Of a DNA stretch of 64,000 nucleotides, positions 1 to 8,451 are shown piece after piece (the first letter of the stretch is position 1; the number at the start of each line of letters is the position of its first letter). The notes below the pieces were generated by a model. It saw only the letters and a program-made list of their open reading frames with translations, searched no databases and was not told the origin of the DNA. The stretch is from Acidithiobacillus sp. AMEEHan (lineage in GTDB: Bacteria > Pseudomonadota > Gammaproteobacteria > Acidithiobacillales > Acidithiobacillaceae): contig NZ_CP118747.1 of NCBI RefSeq assembly GCF_030996345.1, positions 1,424,001 through 1,488,000 of the forward strand, read 5' to 3'. A program made the position numbers and the translations under genes.

Positions 1-613
1 TTTGTTTGAGCTGGCGGGCAAAGGTCTGGATCTCATCCTTGCCGAGGTGCACCCGCGCCTCTACTTCCTGCTGCTGTAGACGATCCACCAGGATCCGCTC
101 ACGGAGATTGTCCTCGAATTCCGACCAGGACTGCCCTTGCTGGTTCAGTGCTTCGCGCAGCTGGTCCGCGGTCAGATTGTTGCTGTGGGCGATATTGGCA
201 ATGGCCTGGTCCAGCGTGGCCTGATCGACGTTGATGTCCATGCGTTTGGCCATCTGCACCTCGATGTCCTGCAGGATCATCTGTTGCAGTACCTGACGGC
301 GCAGGATCGCCTCCGGTGGCAACTGGCCGGGATCCTGTTGCTGTAGTTGTGCCTTGATGGCGCTGACCTTCTGGTCGAGTTGTAGTGAAGTGATGATTTG
401 ATCATTTACCACCGCCACTACCTTGTTGAGGGTGTCGAGGTTCTGCGGCAGGGGTGCGGCCTGCGGTACCTCCGTGGAGCGGGCGGAAAAGACTCGCGAC
501 TGCGGCGGTGGTGCAGCCAGGAGTGTCTCGCGGTTGACGAAAGGGGTTGCGGCCCAGGCAGAGCAACTGCTAGCCAAAGCAGCGAGGAAAAGGGCAGAGC
601 GGTATCGGGACAT
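1..613 (-). CDS. surA: Peptidyl-prolyl isomerase / periplasmic chaperone SurA (C-terminal part outside window)
   Basis: Reading leftward from an ATG at 613-611 gives about 204 residues: a signal peptide ending near Ser-Ala-Trp-Ala, a short low-complexity linker, then the SurA N-domain with the typical stretch around VVAVVNDQIITS and the QMILQDIEVQMAKR helix. The parvulin domains lie beyond base 1. SurA escorts outer-membrane proteins, including LptD, across the periplasm to the BAM complex. Its start overlaps the lptD stop in a TGATG arrangement, so the two are translationally coupled. The lptD-surA pair beside divergent amgK-murU is an order known from Pseudomonas. Confidence 0.9.
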   Translation of the reverse strand, partial: MSRYRSALFLAALASSCSAWAATPFVNRETLLAAPPPQSRVFSARSTEVPQAAPLPQNLDTLNKVVAVVNDQIITSLQLDQKVSAIKAQLQQQDPGQLPPEAILRRQVLQQMILQDIEVQMAKRMDINVDQATLDQAIANIAHSNNLTADQLREALNQQGQSWSEFEDNLRERILVDRLQQQEVEARVHLGKDEIQTFARQLKQ

Positions 614-2754
614 CAGAACTCCATGCTGGCGCCGGGCACATATTGATCGAGGAAACCGTTGGAACTGTTGCCAATGCTGGTCAAACCGCGCAACACGATT
701 TCCAGGTAGACGGCGTTGTTCGTCTGTCCCCCCAGTAGAATCTGGTGAAACATCATCAGTTGAGCCGTCCAGCAGCCGCCATCATAGCCGATCCCGAGCA
801 ACTGCTCCAAGGGTTTGTCATCCTGCACATCATATTGATAGGCACCGAGGACGCGCCATCGTTTACCGATGGGTAGAGCTGCAGAGACGCCCGCCTGATC
901 GACGTAGTTGCGCGTGTAACGGTAATCAAGATTGAGCACCGTACCGTTGTGGGCCAACCATTGCGCGCGAAAATCCATGCGCTCGAAACGCTGCCAGTTG
1001 GAGTCGGTTTCGGAACTGGCGAGGAAATTGAGATTGGCCAGGGGGGCGTACTGGGCCTGCCAGAAATAATTGGACCGACTGTTTTGCGCCACGATATTGC
1101 CGGCAAGGTCGATCTGCTGACGGTTAAAGTAGTGGATCTGACCGATGGCGGCGCTCCAGACTTCCCGTCCATTCGGGTTGTAGCCCGATCCTTCCAGGCC
1201 ATAGGCCAACTGGTTGGCGGCATTGATGCGATCGCTCCCATCGAATAGGGAGTTGTCGGTGAATATCGAGTCGTAGTTCTGGAAGGGCAGGCTGGAATCG
1301 AAGTTCGGGATCTGGTCCTGTGCCTGCAGAGGAATGAAAAGGTATTTGAACATGGGATGCAGGACAATACTGCTGCCGTCCTTGGCATCGCGAACAAAGT
1401 TGAGACCGCCGCGCAGGCTCAGAGCCGGCAGGCTGCGGTTGCTCACGCGGGCATAGGGACCATTGCGCTGGATCTGGTAATGACTGAAATAGAGCCGCGC
1501 CTGCGGTTCCAGGTAGCCCCAAGCGCGACTCCATTTCCAACCGACAGTGGGTGTGAGGTCGAGGCGCTGGCCGATGGGACCGGTGCTAGCATAGAAGTAA
1601 TTGAAGTTGCTGCGCCAGTCGAAATAGCCGGTTTTGCCCAGGCGCCAATAGCCATTGGCGTAAACATAGGGTAATTGCGCGTAGGGCGCGGCGCCGCCCT
1701 GCAGCAGCTCCTGATAGCCCTGCACCATGACACCTGCCTGCAGATGGCGATTGCCATAGCTGATGGCGCCGGTGGAGGTCAGATACGGCGCATTGCCGAC
1801 CCCGCCGATGTAACCGCCGTTGAAGCCGGTAACCCCGGAGAGATCGGCGAGAAAATTCCGATAGCTGACACGATTGTAATTGACCGAGAGCGCAAAACCA
1901 TCTCCCAGATTTTGCTGGTGCTGCCAGGATACGGCCCAGACATTGCTGCCGGTGAGCTTGTCGTGGGGCAGCAAAGCGAGGAGCAACTGTCCACTATAGT
2001 CGGGTTCCAGATAGCGGAACTGGTTTTGTACCAGTATCCCGCGCTTGGTCAGTCCCTCTACGGTCAGGGTATCATCGAGATTGCTGGCGATGTCGAAATA
2101 GTAGGGGATACCCAGGGTAAAACCATTGATGGTGGAACTGCCAATGGTCGGTGGCAGAAAACCAGAATGGCGCTGCAGCGGAAAACTGAAATAGGGCAGC
2201 CAGAGGACGGGCAGACCATAGACATTCAAGGTGCTGTTGTAGGTGCTGATGTATTGGTCGCTCTGGTTGAGGTCCAGCTGCTGACTGTAGATCTGCCAGG
2301 CCGGGACCTGCCCGTGGCAGGTGGTGTAGCAGGCTTCGTTGAGGCGGTAGTGATCCTTGCCAAGTTCCTGCCCGCTGCTCGCCTGCCCATGGCCATCCTG
2401 ACTCGGCAGCAGGAAACGCGGATGGAGAACGATACCCTGATTGCTGTGGATCTTCAGGGTTGCCTCCGGTGCATTGGTGACGATTCCCGGGCTCACCAGG
2501 TGCACCTGCCCCTTGGCGATGATTTCGTCCTTCTTCTCGTCGTAATGCGCCTGATGGGCATAGAGGCGGCGATCGCCGTAGAGCACCTCGACATTGCCCG
2601 TGGCCGTCCATTGGCCACTGCCCAGGCCCTGGATCTGGTCGGCGTAGAGGGTTACCGGCCCATCCTGCGCCCAGGCCGGAGAGACAAAGATGCAGAACGC
2701 CGCAGCCGCGCAGGTCAGGGACCAGCGCCGCGGGCGTGAGCGGCCTACGGCCAT
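613..2754 (-). CDS. lptD: LPS-assembly protein LptD (outer membrane)
   Basis: Outer-membrane LPS translocon subunit that forms the barrel around LptE and receives LPS from the LptB2FGC-A bridge. After a signal peptide ending at AWA comes an OstA-like domain (VTLYADQIQG...), a Cys pair in ACYTTCHG, and a long beta-rich barrel ending in Phe. About 713 residues from the chosen start, slightly short for the family. Upstream in-frame ATGs at 2796 and 2778 also exist; 2754 is preferred because it puts the Arg-rich n-region directly before the hydrophobic core and leaves room for a promoter to amgK. lptC, lptA and lptB are elsewhere in this window (6.7-8.4 kb). Confidence 0.93.
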   Translation of the reverse strand: MAVGRSRPRRWSLTCAAAAFCIFVSPAWAQDGPVTLYADQIQGLGSGQWTATGNVEVLYGDRRLYAHQAHYDEKKDEIIAKGQVHLVSPGIVTNAPEATLKIHSNQGIVLHPRFLLPSQDGHGQASSGQELGKDHYRLNEACYTTCHGQVPAWQIYSQQLDLNQSDQYISTYNSTLNVYGLPVLWLPYFSFPLQRHSGFLPPTIGSSTINGFTLGIPYYFDIASNLDDTLTVEGLTKRGILVQNQFRYLEPDYSGQLLLALLPHDKLTGSNVWAVSWQHQQNLGDGFALSVNYNRVSYRNFLADLSGVTGFNGGYIGGVGNAPYLTSTGAISYGNRHLQAGVMVQGYQELLQGGAAPYAQLPYVYANGYWRLGKTGYFDWRSNFNYFYASTGPIGQRLDLTPTVGWKWSRAWGYLEPQARLYFSHYQIQRNGPYARVSNRSLPALSLRGGLNFVRDAKDGSSIVLHPMFKYLFIPLQAQDQIPNFDSSLPFQNYDSIFTDNSLFDGSDRINAANQLAYGLEGSGYNPNGREVWSAAIGQIHYFNRQQIDLAGNIVAQNSRSNYFWQAQYAPLANLNFLASSETDSNWQRFERMDFRAQWLAHNGTVLNLDYRYTRNYVDQAGVSAALPIGKRWRVLGAYQYDVQDDKPLEQLLGIGYDGGCWTAQLMMFHQILLGGQTNNAVYLEIVLRGLTSIGNSSNGFLDQYVPGASMEF

Positions 2755-2807
2755 CGAGCATGTCCCAGGGCTAGGCATAGGCGCGTAAAATCGCACAGAA
2801 TGCGCGT

Positions 2808-3809
2808 ATGTCGCAATCTCCCAATGCTCTGCCCCAGCTCAGTGCTGCCGCCGAACGCTTCTTGCGCGCCCATGGCGTTGAGCCGGGCACCCTGCAGTCG
2901 ATCCCTGGCGACGCCAGCGCACGCGGCTACTGGCGGGCACCCGCAGGGCGGGTTCTGGCACAAGTGCCCCACGCCGACGAGCTGCTGCCCTTCCTGCGTG
3001 TGCAGCATCGTTTTGCCGAGGTGGACTTGCCCGTGCCGCGCATCTTTGCAGTCTCTCTCCAGCACCGTCTCCTACTGCAGGAGGATGTGGGTTTCCGTGA
3101 CCTCAAGAGCGCGCTGGATGCGGGTGAGTCGCCGGATGCCCTCATGGCCAGGGTATTCCCCCTGCTGCTGGGCTTGGCGGTGGCAGCGCAAGAGCGGATC
3201 TTCCGTCCGCCCTTGCCCGCCTACGACAGCGAACTGCTAAGCCGGGAATTGTCGCTCTTCTCCGACTGGTATCTGCGCCGGCATCTCGGGGTTTGCTTGT
3301 CGAACGCCGAACAGGTACAGCTGAGCTCCCTGTTTCGCCAGCTGACGAGCGCCGCCTGCCAGCAACCCAGAATCTGGGTGCACCGCGATTTCCATGCGCG
3401 CAATCTACTGCTGCGGCCGAATGCTACGCTGGTGATGATCGATTTTCAGGACGCCGTGCTCGGGCCGTATACCTACGATCTCGCCTCTCTGCTCTGGGAT
3501 CGTTACTGGGACTGGGGGCGTGCACGGCGCACTGGCTGGATCGAGCGGTATCGCTGCCTGCTGCAGCGCCACGGATTGGTCGTCCCGGATGCCGAGGCAT
3601 TTCGCGTGCAGGTAGAGGTTTTGGCCCTGCAGCGCAATCTGAAAATCCTGGGGATTTTTTGCCGTCTCGCCTACCGGGACGGAAAAACGGAGTATCTCCA
3701 GTTTCTGCCGCGCTTTTGGGCCTATGTGGAAGACCTGCTTGCTGGGCAGGACGCCTGGCGGTGCTTCGTGCCCTTGTTCCAGAGTTGGTCTCCATGCGGC
3801 AGGCCGTGA
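2808..3809 (+). CDS. amgK: N-acetylmuramate/N-acetylglucosamine kinase AmgK
   Basis: 333-residue aminoglycoside-phosphotransferase-fold kinase. The catalytic loop reads WVHRDFHARNLL and is followed by the metal-binding VMIDFQDAVLGPYTYDLAS, both diagnostic of AmgK. It phosphorylates MurNAc at the anomeric position in the recycling route that bypasses de novo UDP-MurNAc synthesis. The 3' end overlaps the next gene (murU) by 16 bases, and the pair is divergent from lptD-surA as in pseudomonads. Together with ampD (48.4 kb) and mltD (16 kb), it indicates active cell-wall recycling. The start follows lptD's start region closely, so the two promoters must overlap. Confidence 0.88.
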   Translation: MSQSPNALPQLSAAAERFLRAHGVEPGTLQSIPGDASARGYWRAPAGRVLAQVPHADELLPFLRVQHRFAEVDLPVPRIFAVSLQHRLLLQEDVGFRDLKSALDAGESPDALMARVFPLLLGLAVAAQERIFRPPLPAYDSELLSRELSLFSDWYLRRHLGVCLSNAEQVQLSSLFRQLTSAACQQPRIWVHRDFHARNLLLRPNATLVMIDFQDAVLGPYTYDLASLLWDRYWDWGRARRTGWIERYRCLLQRHGLVVPDAEAFRVQVEVLALQRNLKILGIFCRLAYRDGKTEYLQFLPRFWAYVEDLLAGQDAWRCFVPLFQSWSPCGRP

Positions 3810-4456
3810 TCCTCGCCGCGGGGCGGGGGGAGCGCCTGCGCCCGCGCACCGACTTTCTCCCCAAGCCGCTGTTGAGCGTTGCAGGGCGCCCGCTCATCGT
3901 CCGCCACTTGGATCATCTGGCCGCCGCCGGAGTGGAACGGGTCTTCATCAATCTCTCGCACTTGGGAGCCCTGTTGCCTCGCTTCCTGGGCCATCAGTGG
4001 CAAGGCATGTCGCTGGAATATAGCGACGAAACGGCGCAGCGCCTGGAAACCGGGGGAGCACTGGTGGCCCTGCGTGAGCGTTTGGAAAATGCCCCGTTTC
4101 TTCTGCTCAATGGCGACATTTGCACGGAGCATCCCCTGGCGGAGTTGCTGGCCGGCGATCCGGGCCTGGTTCTGGTGGACAACCCCGCGCACCATCCCCA
4201 GGGCGATTTTGCCGTAGAACGAGGACGCGTGACAGCGCCCGCTGCGGGGTTGCCGACCTATACCTATACTGGTCTTGCCCTTCTCGACGCTGCCTGGCTG
4301 GCGAATTTTGCCAGCGGCCGAGCGCCACTGGCACCGTGGCTGCGGCAATGGGTGGCGATGGATCTTCTCCGTGCGTATCTTCAGCAAGGGTATTGGTGTG
4401 ATGTAGGTACGCCGGAGCGCTTGCAGGCCGCCCGCCTGCACTGTGGAGGAACGTAG
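3794..4456 (+). CDS. murU: MurNAc-1-phosphate uridylyltransferase MurU
   Basis: 220-residue nucleotidyltransferase with the signature AVILAAGRGERLRPRTDFLPKPLL at its N-terminus (GxGxRxRPxTxxxPKP), a GDICT metal/nucleotide motif, and a YCDVGTPERL end. It converts MurNAc-1-P plus UTP to UDP-MurNAc after AmgK. The ATG at 3794 lies inside the amgK end, a coupled arrangement. The short length (about 220 residues) fits MurU rather than the longer mannose-1-P guanylyltransferases, which are the alternative reading. Confidence 0.85.
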   Translation: MRQAVILAAGRGERLRPRTDFLPKPLLSVAGRPLIVRHLDHLAAAGVERVFINLSHLGALLPRFLGHQWQGMSLEYSDETAQRLETGGALVALRERLENAPFLLLNGDICTEHPLAELLAGDPGLVLVDNPAHHPQGDFAVERGRVTAPAAGLPTYTYTGLALLDAAWLANFASGRAPLAPWLRQWVAMDLLRAYLQQGYWCDVGTPERLQAARLHCGGT

Positions 4457-4893
4457 TGGTCTTTGATGAAGCGGAAGTTGCCATCTGGGTGCACCCCAGT
4501 GCTGCCCAGGTGCAAGAGTGGCGCGAGCACTGGTTGGCGTTGATGGATCTGGCGTTGTGGGGCGAACTGAAGAGCAGCAAGATTGGCGCCCTGGGTAAGC
4601 TGCGGCGGCGCATCCTGGAGTGTGGCGAAAAATTGCGCTCCTACAGCGCTGATCGTTCCTGGATTCCGCACCCGCGTGAGCAGATCAAGAACTGTCTGAG
4701 CAGTGGCCTGCAGTTGCGGGAGAGTCTGGAAAAGGTCTCGGAACAGTTGGAACAAATGGAAGCCGGGGCGGCACTCGTGCCTTTGCACAGCTTGTGGGAT
4801 AATCTGGCCGGAAATTTGCTTGCCGATCTCCAGCAGCGTGAGGAGCGGCTGGTAGCGCTTCTGAATGCACAGTACGGGGAAGAGATCGAGTGA
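4456..4893 (+). CDS. Conserved hypothetical helical protein
   Basis: 145 residues from a GTG whose G is the last base of the murU TAG stop, so it is almost certainly co-translated with murU. No signal peptide or membrane segment is seen. The C-terminal half is rich in Leu, Gln and Glu and probably alpha-helical or coiled coil (around residues 75-140). I do not recognise the family. Its place between murU and kdsD suggests an envelope role, but the sequence itself does not show one. Confidence 0.7.
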   Translation: MVFDEAEVAIWVHPSAAQVQEWREHWLALMDLALWGELKSSKIGALGKLRRRILECGEKLRSYSADRSWIPHPREQIKNCLSSGLQLRESLEKVSEQLEQMEAGAALVPLHSLWDNLAGNLLADLQQREERLVALLNAQYGEEIE

Positions 4894-4921
4894 GAGATGT
4901 GGTTCACGGGTTTGCGCGTCG

Positions 4922-5185
4922 ATGAAGATCATTTATGGGCTCATTTTTCTTGGGGCTATCGCCCTGTTCGTTTTGCTGTTTTGGGCCGATCGCCCGCAGA
5001 TCCTCAGTGGTAGCCCGAAGAGTGGGTCGGTGGCCTGGTATCGTCAGCATCCGCGAGAGCTGGCAGCCGTCAATCTGAAATGTTGGAAACTCTTGCAGCA
5101 GAGCAGCTTTGCCGACGTCGACAAGGTGATGGCGGCCCATCCCGAGTGTCGGGTTGCCTATGAAGCGAGTCGCGCCAATGACTGA
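4922..5185 (+). CDS. Small membrane-anchored protein, EexN/TrbK-like
   Basis: 87 residues. Residues 3-20 form a single hydrophobic segment (IIYGLIFLGAIALFVLLF), and the rest is exported or periplasmic by the positive-inside rule. The C-terminal part has two Cys and ends VMAAHPECRVAYEASRAND. This resembles the C-terminal signature of entry-exclusion proteins of the EexN/TrbK type (HPRELA...C...PEC..A..A), but no conjugation genes are near. It overlaps the kdsD start. A chromosomal protein of unknown role is the safest call. Confidence 0.6.
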   Translation: MKIIYGLIFLGAIALFVLLFWADRPQILSGSPKSGSVAWYRQHPRELAAVNLKCWKLLQQSSFADVDKVMAAHPECRVAYEASRAND

Positions 5186-6164
5186 AACGACCGTCGCCAG
5201 CGAGCTCCTGCTGCGTACCGGCCGTGACACTCTGCGTCTGGAGCGGGAGGCGCTGGAGGCCCTGGAAGCGCGCCTCGACGATGCCTTCGTCGCCGCCTGC
5301 CGTCTGCTGCTCGCCTGTCCGGGCCGCATTGTCGTCAGCGGTATGGGCAAATCCGGGATCATTGGCAAGAAGATCGCTGCGACTCTGGCCAGTACGGGGA
5401 GTCCCGCCCTCTTTCTCCATCCTGCCGAAGGCAGTCATGGCGACCTTGGCATGCTCACGGCGTCCGATCTGCTCCTCGCCTTGTCCAACTCGGGCGAAAC
5501 CGCGGAGCTGCTTGCCATCCTGCCGGTGGTGAAACGCATTGGCGTGCCGCTGATCGCCCTCACGGGCAAGGCGGATTCTACCCTCGCGCGACGGGCGGAC
5601 GTGCATCTGGATTGTGCCGTGGCGCGCGAGGCCTGCCCGCTGAATCTGGCACCCACCGCCTCGACCACTGCCAGTCTCGCGATGGGGGATGCCTTGGCTA
5701 TGGCCCTGCTCAGTGCGCGGGGGTTCTCCGCGGATGATTTTGCTCTTTCTCATCCCGGTGGCGCCCTGGGACGGCGTCTATTGCTGCGGGTGGAAGACCT
5801 GATGCGCCGGGGCGAGCAGTTGCCGCGGGTCCGGCTCTCTACCCCGGTACACGAAGCGATCCTGGAGATGAGTGGCAAAGGCATGGGCATGACGACGGTA
5901 GTCGATGACGAGGATCGCCTTTTGGGCATCTTCACCGATGGTGACTTGCGCCGTGCCTTCAGCGAGCAACAGGACCTCTGGGGTCGTCCTATGGCCGATT
6001 TCTATCGTCCCAAGCCGCTATGTATCAGCGCCGACGCCTTGGCGGCAGAGGCTATGGCGCGGATGGATGCGGAACGGGTGGCGGTATTGCTGGTCGTCGA
6101 TGACGAGGATCGCTTGGCGGGCGCCATCAGTATGCATGATCTATTACATGCGGGGGTCGCATGA
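5178..6164 (+). CDS. kdsD: D-arabinose-5-phosphate isomerase KdsD
   Basis: About 328 residues. The N-terminal SIS sugar-isomerase domain contains VSGMGKSGIIGKKIAATLAS and the Ser-rich LALSNSGETAEL loop; two CBS domains follow (roughly residues 200-320). It interconverts ribulose-5-P and arabinose-5-P, the first step to KDO for lipid A inner core. In-frame starts are TTG 5154, ATG 5160 and ATG 5178; 5178 is chosen because MTETTVASELLLRTGRDTL aligns best with the expected N-terminus. The stop overlaps kdsC (ATGA), the same kdsD-kdsC-lptC-lptA-lptB-rpoN order as in enterobacteria. Confidence 0.92.
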   Translation: MTETTVASELLLRTGRDTLRLEREALEALEARLDDAFVAACRLLLACPGRIVVSGMGKSGIIGKKIAATLASTGSPALFLHPAEGSHGDLGMLTASDLLLALSNSGETAELLAILPVVKRIGVPLIALTGKADSTLARRADVHLDCAVAREACPLNLAPTASTTASLAMGDALAMALLSARGFSADDFALSHPGGALGRRLLLRVEDLMRRGEQLPRVRLSTPVHEAILEMSGKGMGMTTVVDDEDRLLGIFTDGDLRRAFSEQQDLWGRPMADFYRPKPLCISADALAAEAMARMDAERVAVLLVVDDEDRLAGAISMHDLLHAGVA

Positions 6165-6691
6165 TGGATTTCAGCGAACGCTGTGCGCGGGTGCGTCTGC
6201 TGGTGCTGGATGTCGATGGGGTGCTCACTGATGGCCGTCTGCTTTTCGATGCAGAAGGGCGGGAAAGCAAAAGCTTTCATGTGCGCGATGGGCATGGCAT
6301 CCGCCTCCTACAGGATTGCGGGATCGAGGTGGCCCTGATCACCGCGCGCTATTCCCAGGCCCTCGCCCATCGTGCCCGTGATCTCGGCATCCAGCGCGTG
6401 TACCAGGGGAGTGTCGACAAGATCGTTGCCTACACCGAACTGCTCTTCGCCACCCAAAGGGAAGAGGAAGAAGTCGCTTACATGGGCGATGATCTGATCG
6501 ATCTCGGTATCCTCGGCCGCGTGGGGCTTGCCACGGCGCCCGCTGATGCGCACCCCGAAGTCCTGGTGCGCGCGCACTGGGTCGCGCAACGCCCAGGTGG
6601 CATGGGCGCAGTGCGCGAACTGAGCGAGGAAATCCTGCGTGCCCAGGGGCATTGGGGCGGCATCGTGGCGCGCGCGCTGGGTCAGGTATGA
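6161..6691 (+). CDS. kdsC: 3-deoxy-D-manno-octulosonate 8-phosphate phosphatase KdsC
   Basis: 176-residue HAD-superfamily phosphatase without a cap domain. Motif I is LLVLDVDGVLTDG, motif II is in VALITARYS, and motif IV is YMGDDLIDL. It releases phosphate from KDO-8-P. The start overlaps the kdsD stop by four bases (ATGA), and the stop overlaps lptC in the same way. Confidence 0.94.
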   Translation: MMDFSERCARVRLLVLDVDGVLTDGRLLFDAEGRESKSFHVRDGHGIRLLQDCGIEVALITARYSQALAHRARDLGIQRVYQGSVDKIVAYTELLFATQREEEEVAYMGDDLIDLGILGRVGLATAPADAHPEVLVRAHWVAQRPGGMGAVRELSEEILRAQGHWGGIVARALGQV

Positions 6692-7233
6692 ACCTGCGCC
6701 TGCCCGGACTCCTGCTTCTCGCCCTGCTGGGCGCAGGACTGTTGTGGCTGACCTGGCCAAAGCAACCCATTCCGTTCGTTGCCGTGGATTGGCATGGTGG
6801 CATCCGACGCGGCGATCAGGCCGCAAGCGATGTCGTCCTGCGCGAGTATGACGCGCAGGGACAACTGCAATTACTTGCCCATGCACAGGATGCCTACCAT
6901 CTGCCCGAGGGCAATCAGACTTTTCTCAACGGTCTTTCGGTGGAGCGCTTCCGCCGTCAGGGGAACCTTGCCCTGCAGGCCGAGCATGGCCTTCTGCGTA
7001 ACGGCGATCAGGAGCTTTTGGCCTGGGGACAGGTGCTTGCGACTTTGGCGTCCGATAATACCCTGCGTACGCAAAGATTGCGTTATGACCCCAAGAGCGG
7101 CGTGATCGAGACCCAGGATCCGGTCTTTCTAGTGCACGGGCGTAGTACCCTGCAAGGGGTAGGGCTATGGGCGTCGGTAAAAACGGAGCAGTTCCGCTTG
7201 TTGCATCAGGTGCGAGGAACCTATGTACCGTAA
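6688..7233 (+). CDS. lptC: LPS export protein LptC
   Basis: 181 residues with one N-terminal membrane helix (residues 6-24, GLLLLALLGAGLLWLTW) and a periplasmic beta-jellyroll of the LptC/DUF1239 type (DAQGQLQLLAHAQDAYHLPEG). It is the inner-membrane base of the LPS bridge, between LptB2FG and LptA. The ATG overlaps the kdsC stop; its 3' end overlaps lptA by 11 bases. Confidence 0.88.
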   Translation: MNLRLPGLLLLALLGAGLLWLTWPKQPIPFVAVDWHGGIRRGDQAASDVVLREYDAQGQLQLLAHAQDAYHLPEGNQTFLNGLSVERFRRQGNLALQAEHGLLRNGDQELLAWGQVLATLASDNTLRTQRLRYDPKSGVIETQDPVFLVHGRSTLQGVGLWASVKTEQFRLLHQVRGTYVP

Positions 7234-7726
7234 ATGTTGCTTCCTTCTTCTGTCTTGTCTTGTTCCGCTTTCGGTCAGCGCGGCGAACGCGCCGGATGCG
7301 GGACTCGGCAAGGGGCCCATCCACATTTCCGCTGACCAGTTGCAAGGCCAGAACAAACCCGTGCAGGAGGCCATTTACAGCGGTGATGTGGTCATGCAGC
7401 AAGGGGATCTCGTCATCCACGCGGCACAGCTCACCATCCACGCCGCCGCCGGTAAGGTAGAGAAAGCGGTAGCCACCGGCAGTCCGGTGAGTTTCACCAT
7501 GTCCAGTGCCGAGCGCCATGGCTATGGCCAGCAGCTGACCTATGAACCCGGCAGCGGCCGCATCATCCTCAGCGGCGACGCCCACCTTTGGCAGGGGAAA
7601 AACGAGGTCAGCGGGAATCAGGTCATCTATCTTTTGCAGAGCCAACAGACGGCGGTGACGGCAAGTCCTGGCCAGCGGGTGCGCTCGGTCTTCTATCCAG
7701 CCAAGAGGGGTGGCGCCAAGCCATGA
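7223..7726 (+). CDS. lptA: LPS transport periplasmic protein LptA
   Basis: 167 residues: a signal peptide ending near VSAANA, then the OstA jellyroll ([31 protein letters not shown]). It forms the periplasmic bridge between LptC and LptD. It overlaps lptC upstream and lptB downstream by a few bases, so the LPS-export genes are co-translated. The length is normal for the family. Confidence 0.92.
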   Translation: MYRKCCFLLLSCLVPLSVSAANAPDAGLGKGPIHISADQLQGQNKPVQEAIYSGDVVMQQGDLVIHAAQLTIHAAAGKVEKAVATGSPVSFTMSSAERHGYGQQLTYEPGSGRIILSGDAHLWQGKNEVSGNQVIYLLQSQQTAVTASPGQRVRSVFYPAKRGGAKP

Positions 7727-8448
7727 CGTCCGAGCTGCGCGCGGAATCCTTGGTCAAACGCTTTCGCCGACGCACCGTGGTGCGCGGGGTGTCGGTGGAG
7801 GTGAAGGCCGGCGAGGTGGTGGGTCTCTTGGGACCGAATGGCGCCGGCAAGACCACCACGTTCTATATGATGGTAGGCTTGATCCGCCCCGACAGTGGCC
7901 GGATCTACCTCAGTGGCCAGGATATCAGCAAACTCCCCATGCATCAGCGCGCACGACTGGGGCTTGGTTATCTTCCCCAGGAGCCTTCAGTATTCCGTCA
8001 GCTCAGCGCCGCCGACAATGTCCTGGCAGTGCTCGAACAGTTGCCTCTCAGCAGCGAAGAACGGCAGGCGCGTCTGGAGCAGCTGCTCGCCGAACTGCAT
8101 CTGCAAAATCTGCGCAACACCCGCGGACAAAGCCTCTCGGGAGGTGAGCGGCGGCGGGTGGAAATCGCCCGCACCCTGGCCATGAGCCCGCGCTTCGTCC
8201 TGCTCGATGAACCCTTCGCCGGCATCGATCCCATCTCGGTGATCGAGATTCAGCAGTTGATTTCCGGCCTGAGTGAGCGCGGTATTGGCGTCCTCATCAC
8301 CGATCACAACGTGCGTGAAACCTTGGGTATTTGCCAGCGCGCCTATATCCTGCATGATGGTCAGGTGCTGGCCTCGGGCGGCCCGCAAGACCTCATCGAC
8401 AACCCTGCGGTGCGCGAAGTCTATTTAGGAGAGCAGTTCAAGATCTGA
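7723..8448 (+). CDS. lptB: LPS export ABC transporter ATPase LptB
   Basis: 241-residue ABC ATPase. It has Walker [11 protein letters not shown], the Q-loop in LGYLPQEPS, the signature [15 protein letters not shown], Walker [14 protein letters not shown] and the switch His in ITDHNVRET. It powers LPS extraction with LptF/LptG, which are not in this window. The start codon (ATGA with lptA) is certain from context. Confidence 0.96.
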   Translation: MTSELRAESLVKRFRRRTVVRGVSVEVKAGEVVGLLGPNGAGKTTTFYMMVGLIRPDSGRIYLSGQDISKLPMHQRARLGLGYLPQEPSVFRQLSAADNVLAVLEQLPLSSEERQARLEQLLAELHLQNLRNTRGQSLSGGERRRVEIARTLAMSPRFVLLDEPFAGIDPISVIEIQQLISGLSERGIGVLITDHNVRETLGICQRAYILHDGQVLASGGPQDLIDNPAVREVYLGEQFKI

Positions 8449-8451
8449 ATC

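Noticed and set aside
1675-2739. A 354-codon open frame on the plus strand opposite lptD
   Set aside because: It is the antisense of a well-conserved gene, lacks any recognisable domain, and is kept open by the codon bias of lptD.
4922-5185. Entry-exclusion (EexN) protein as evidence of a conjugative element
   Set aside because: Only the small C-terminal pattern is alike; the gene sits inside a conserved envelope operon with no conjugation genes.
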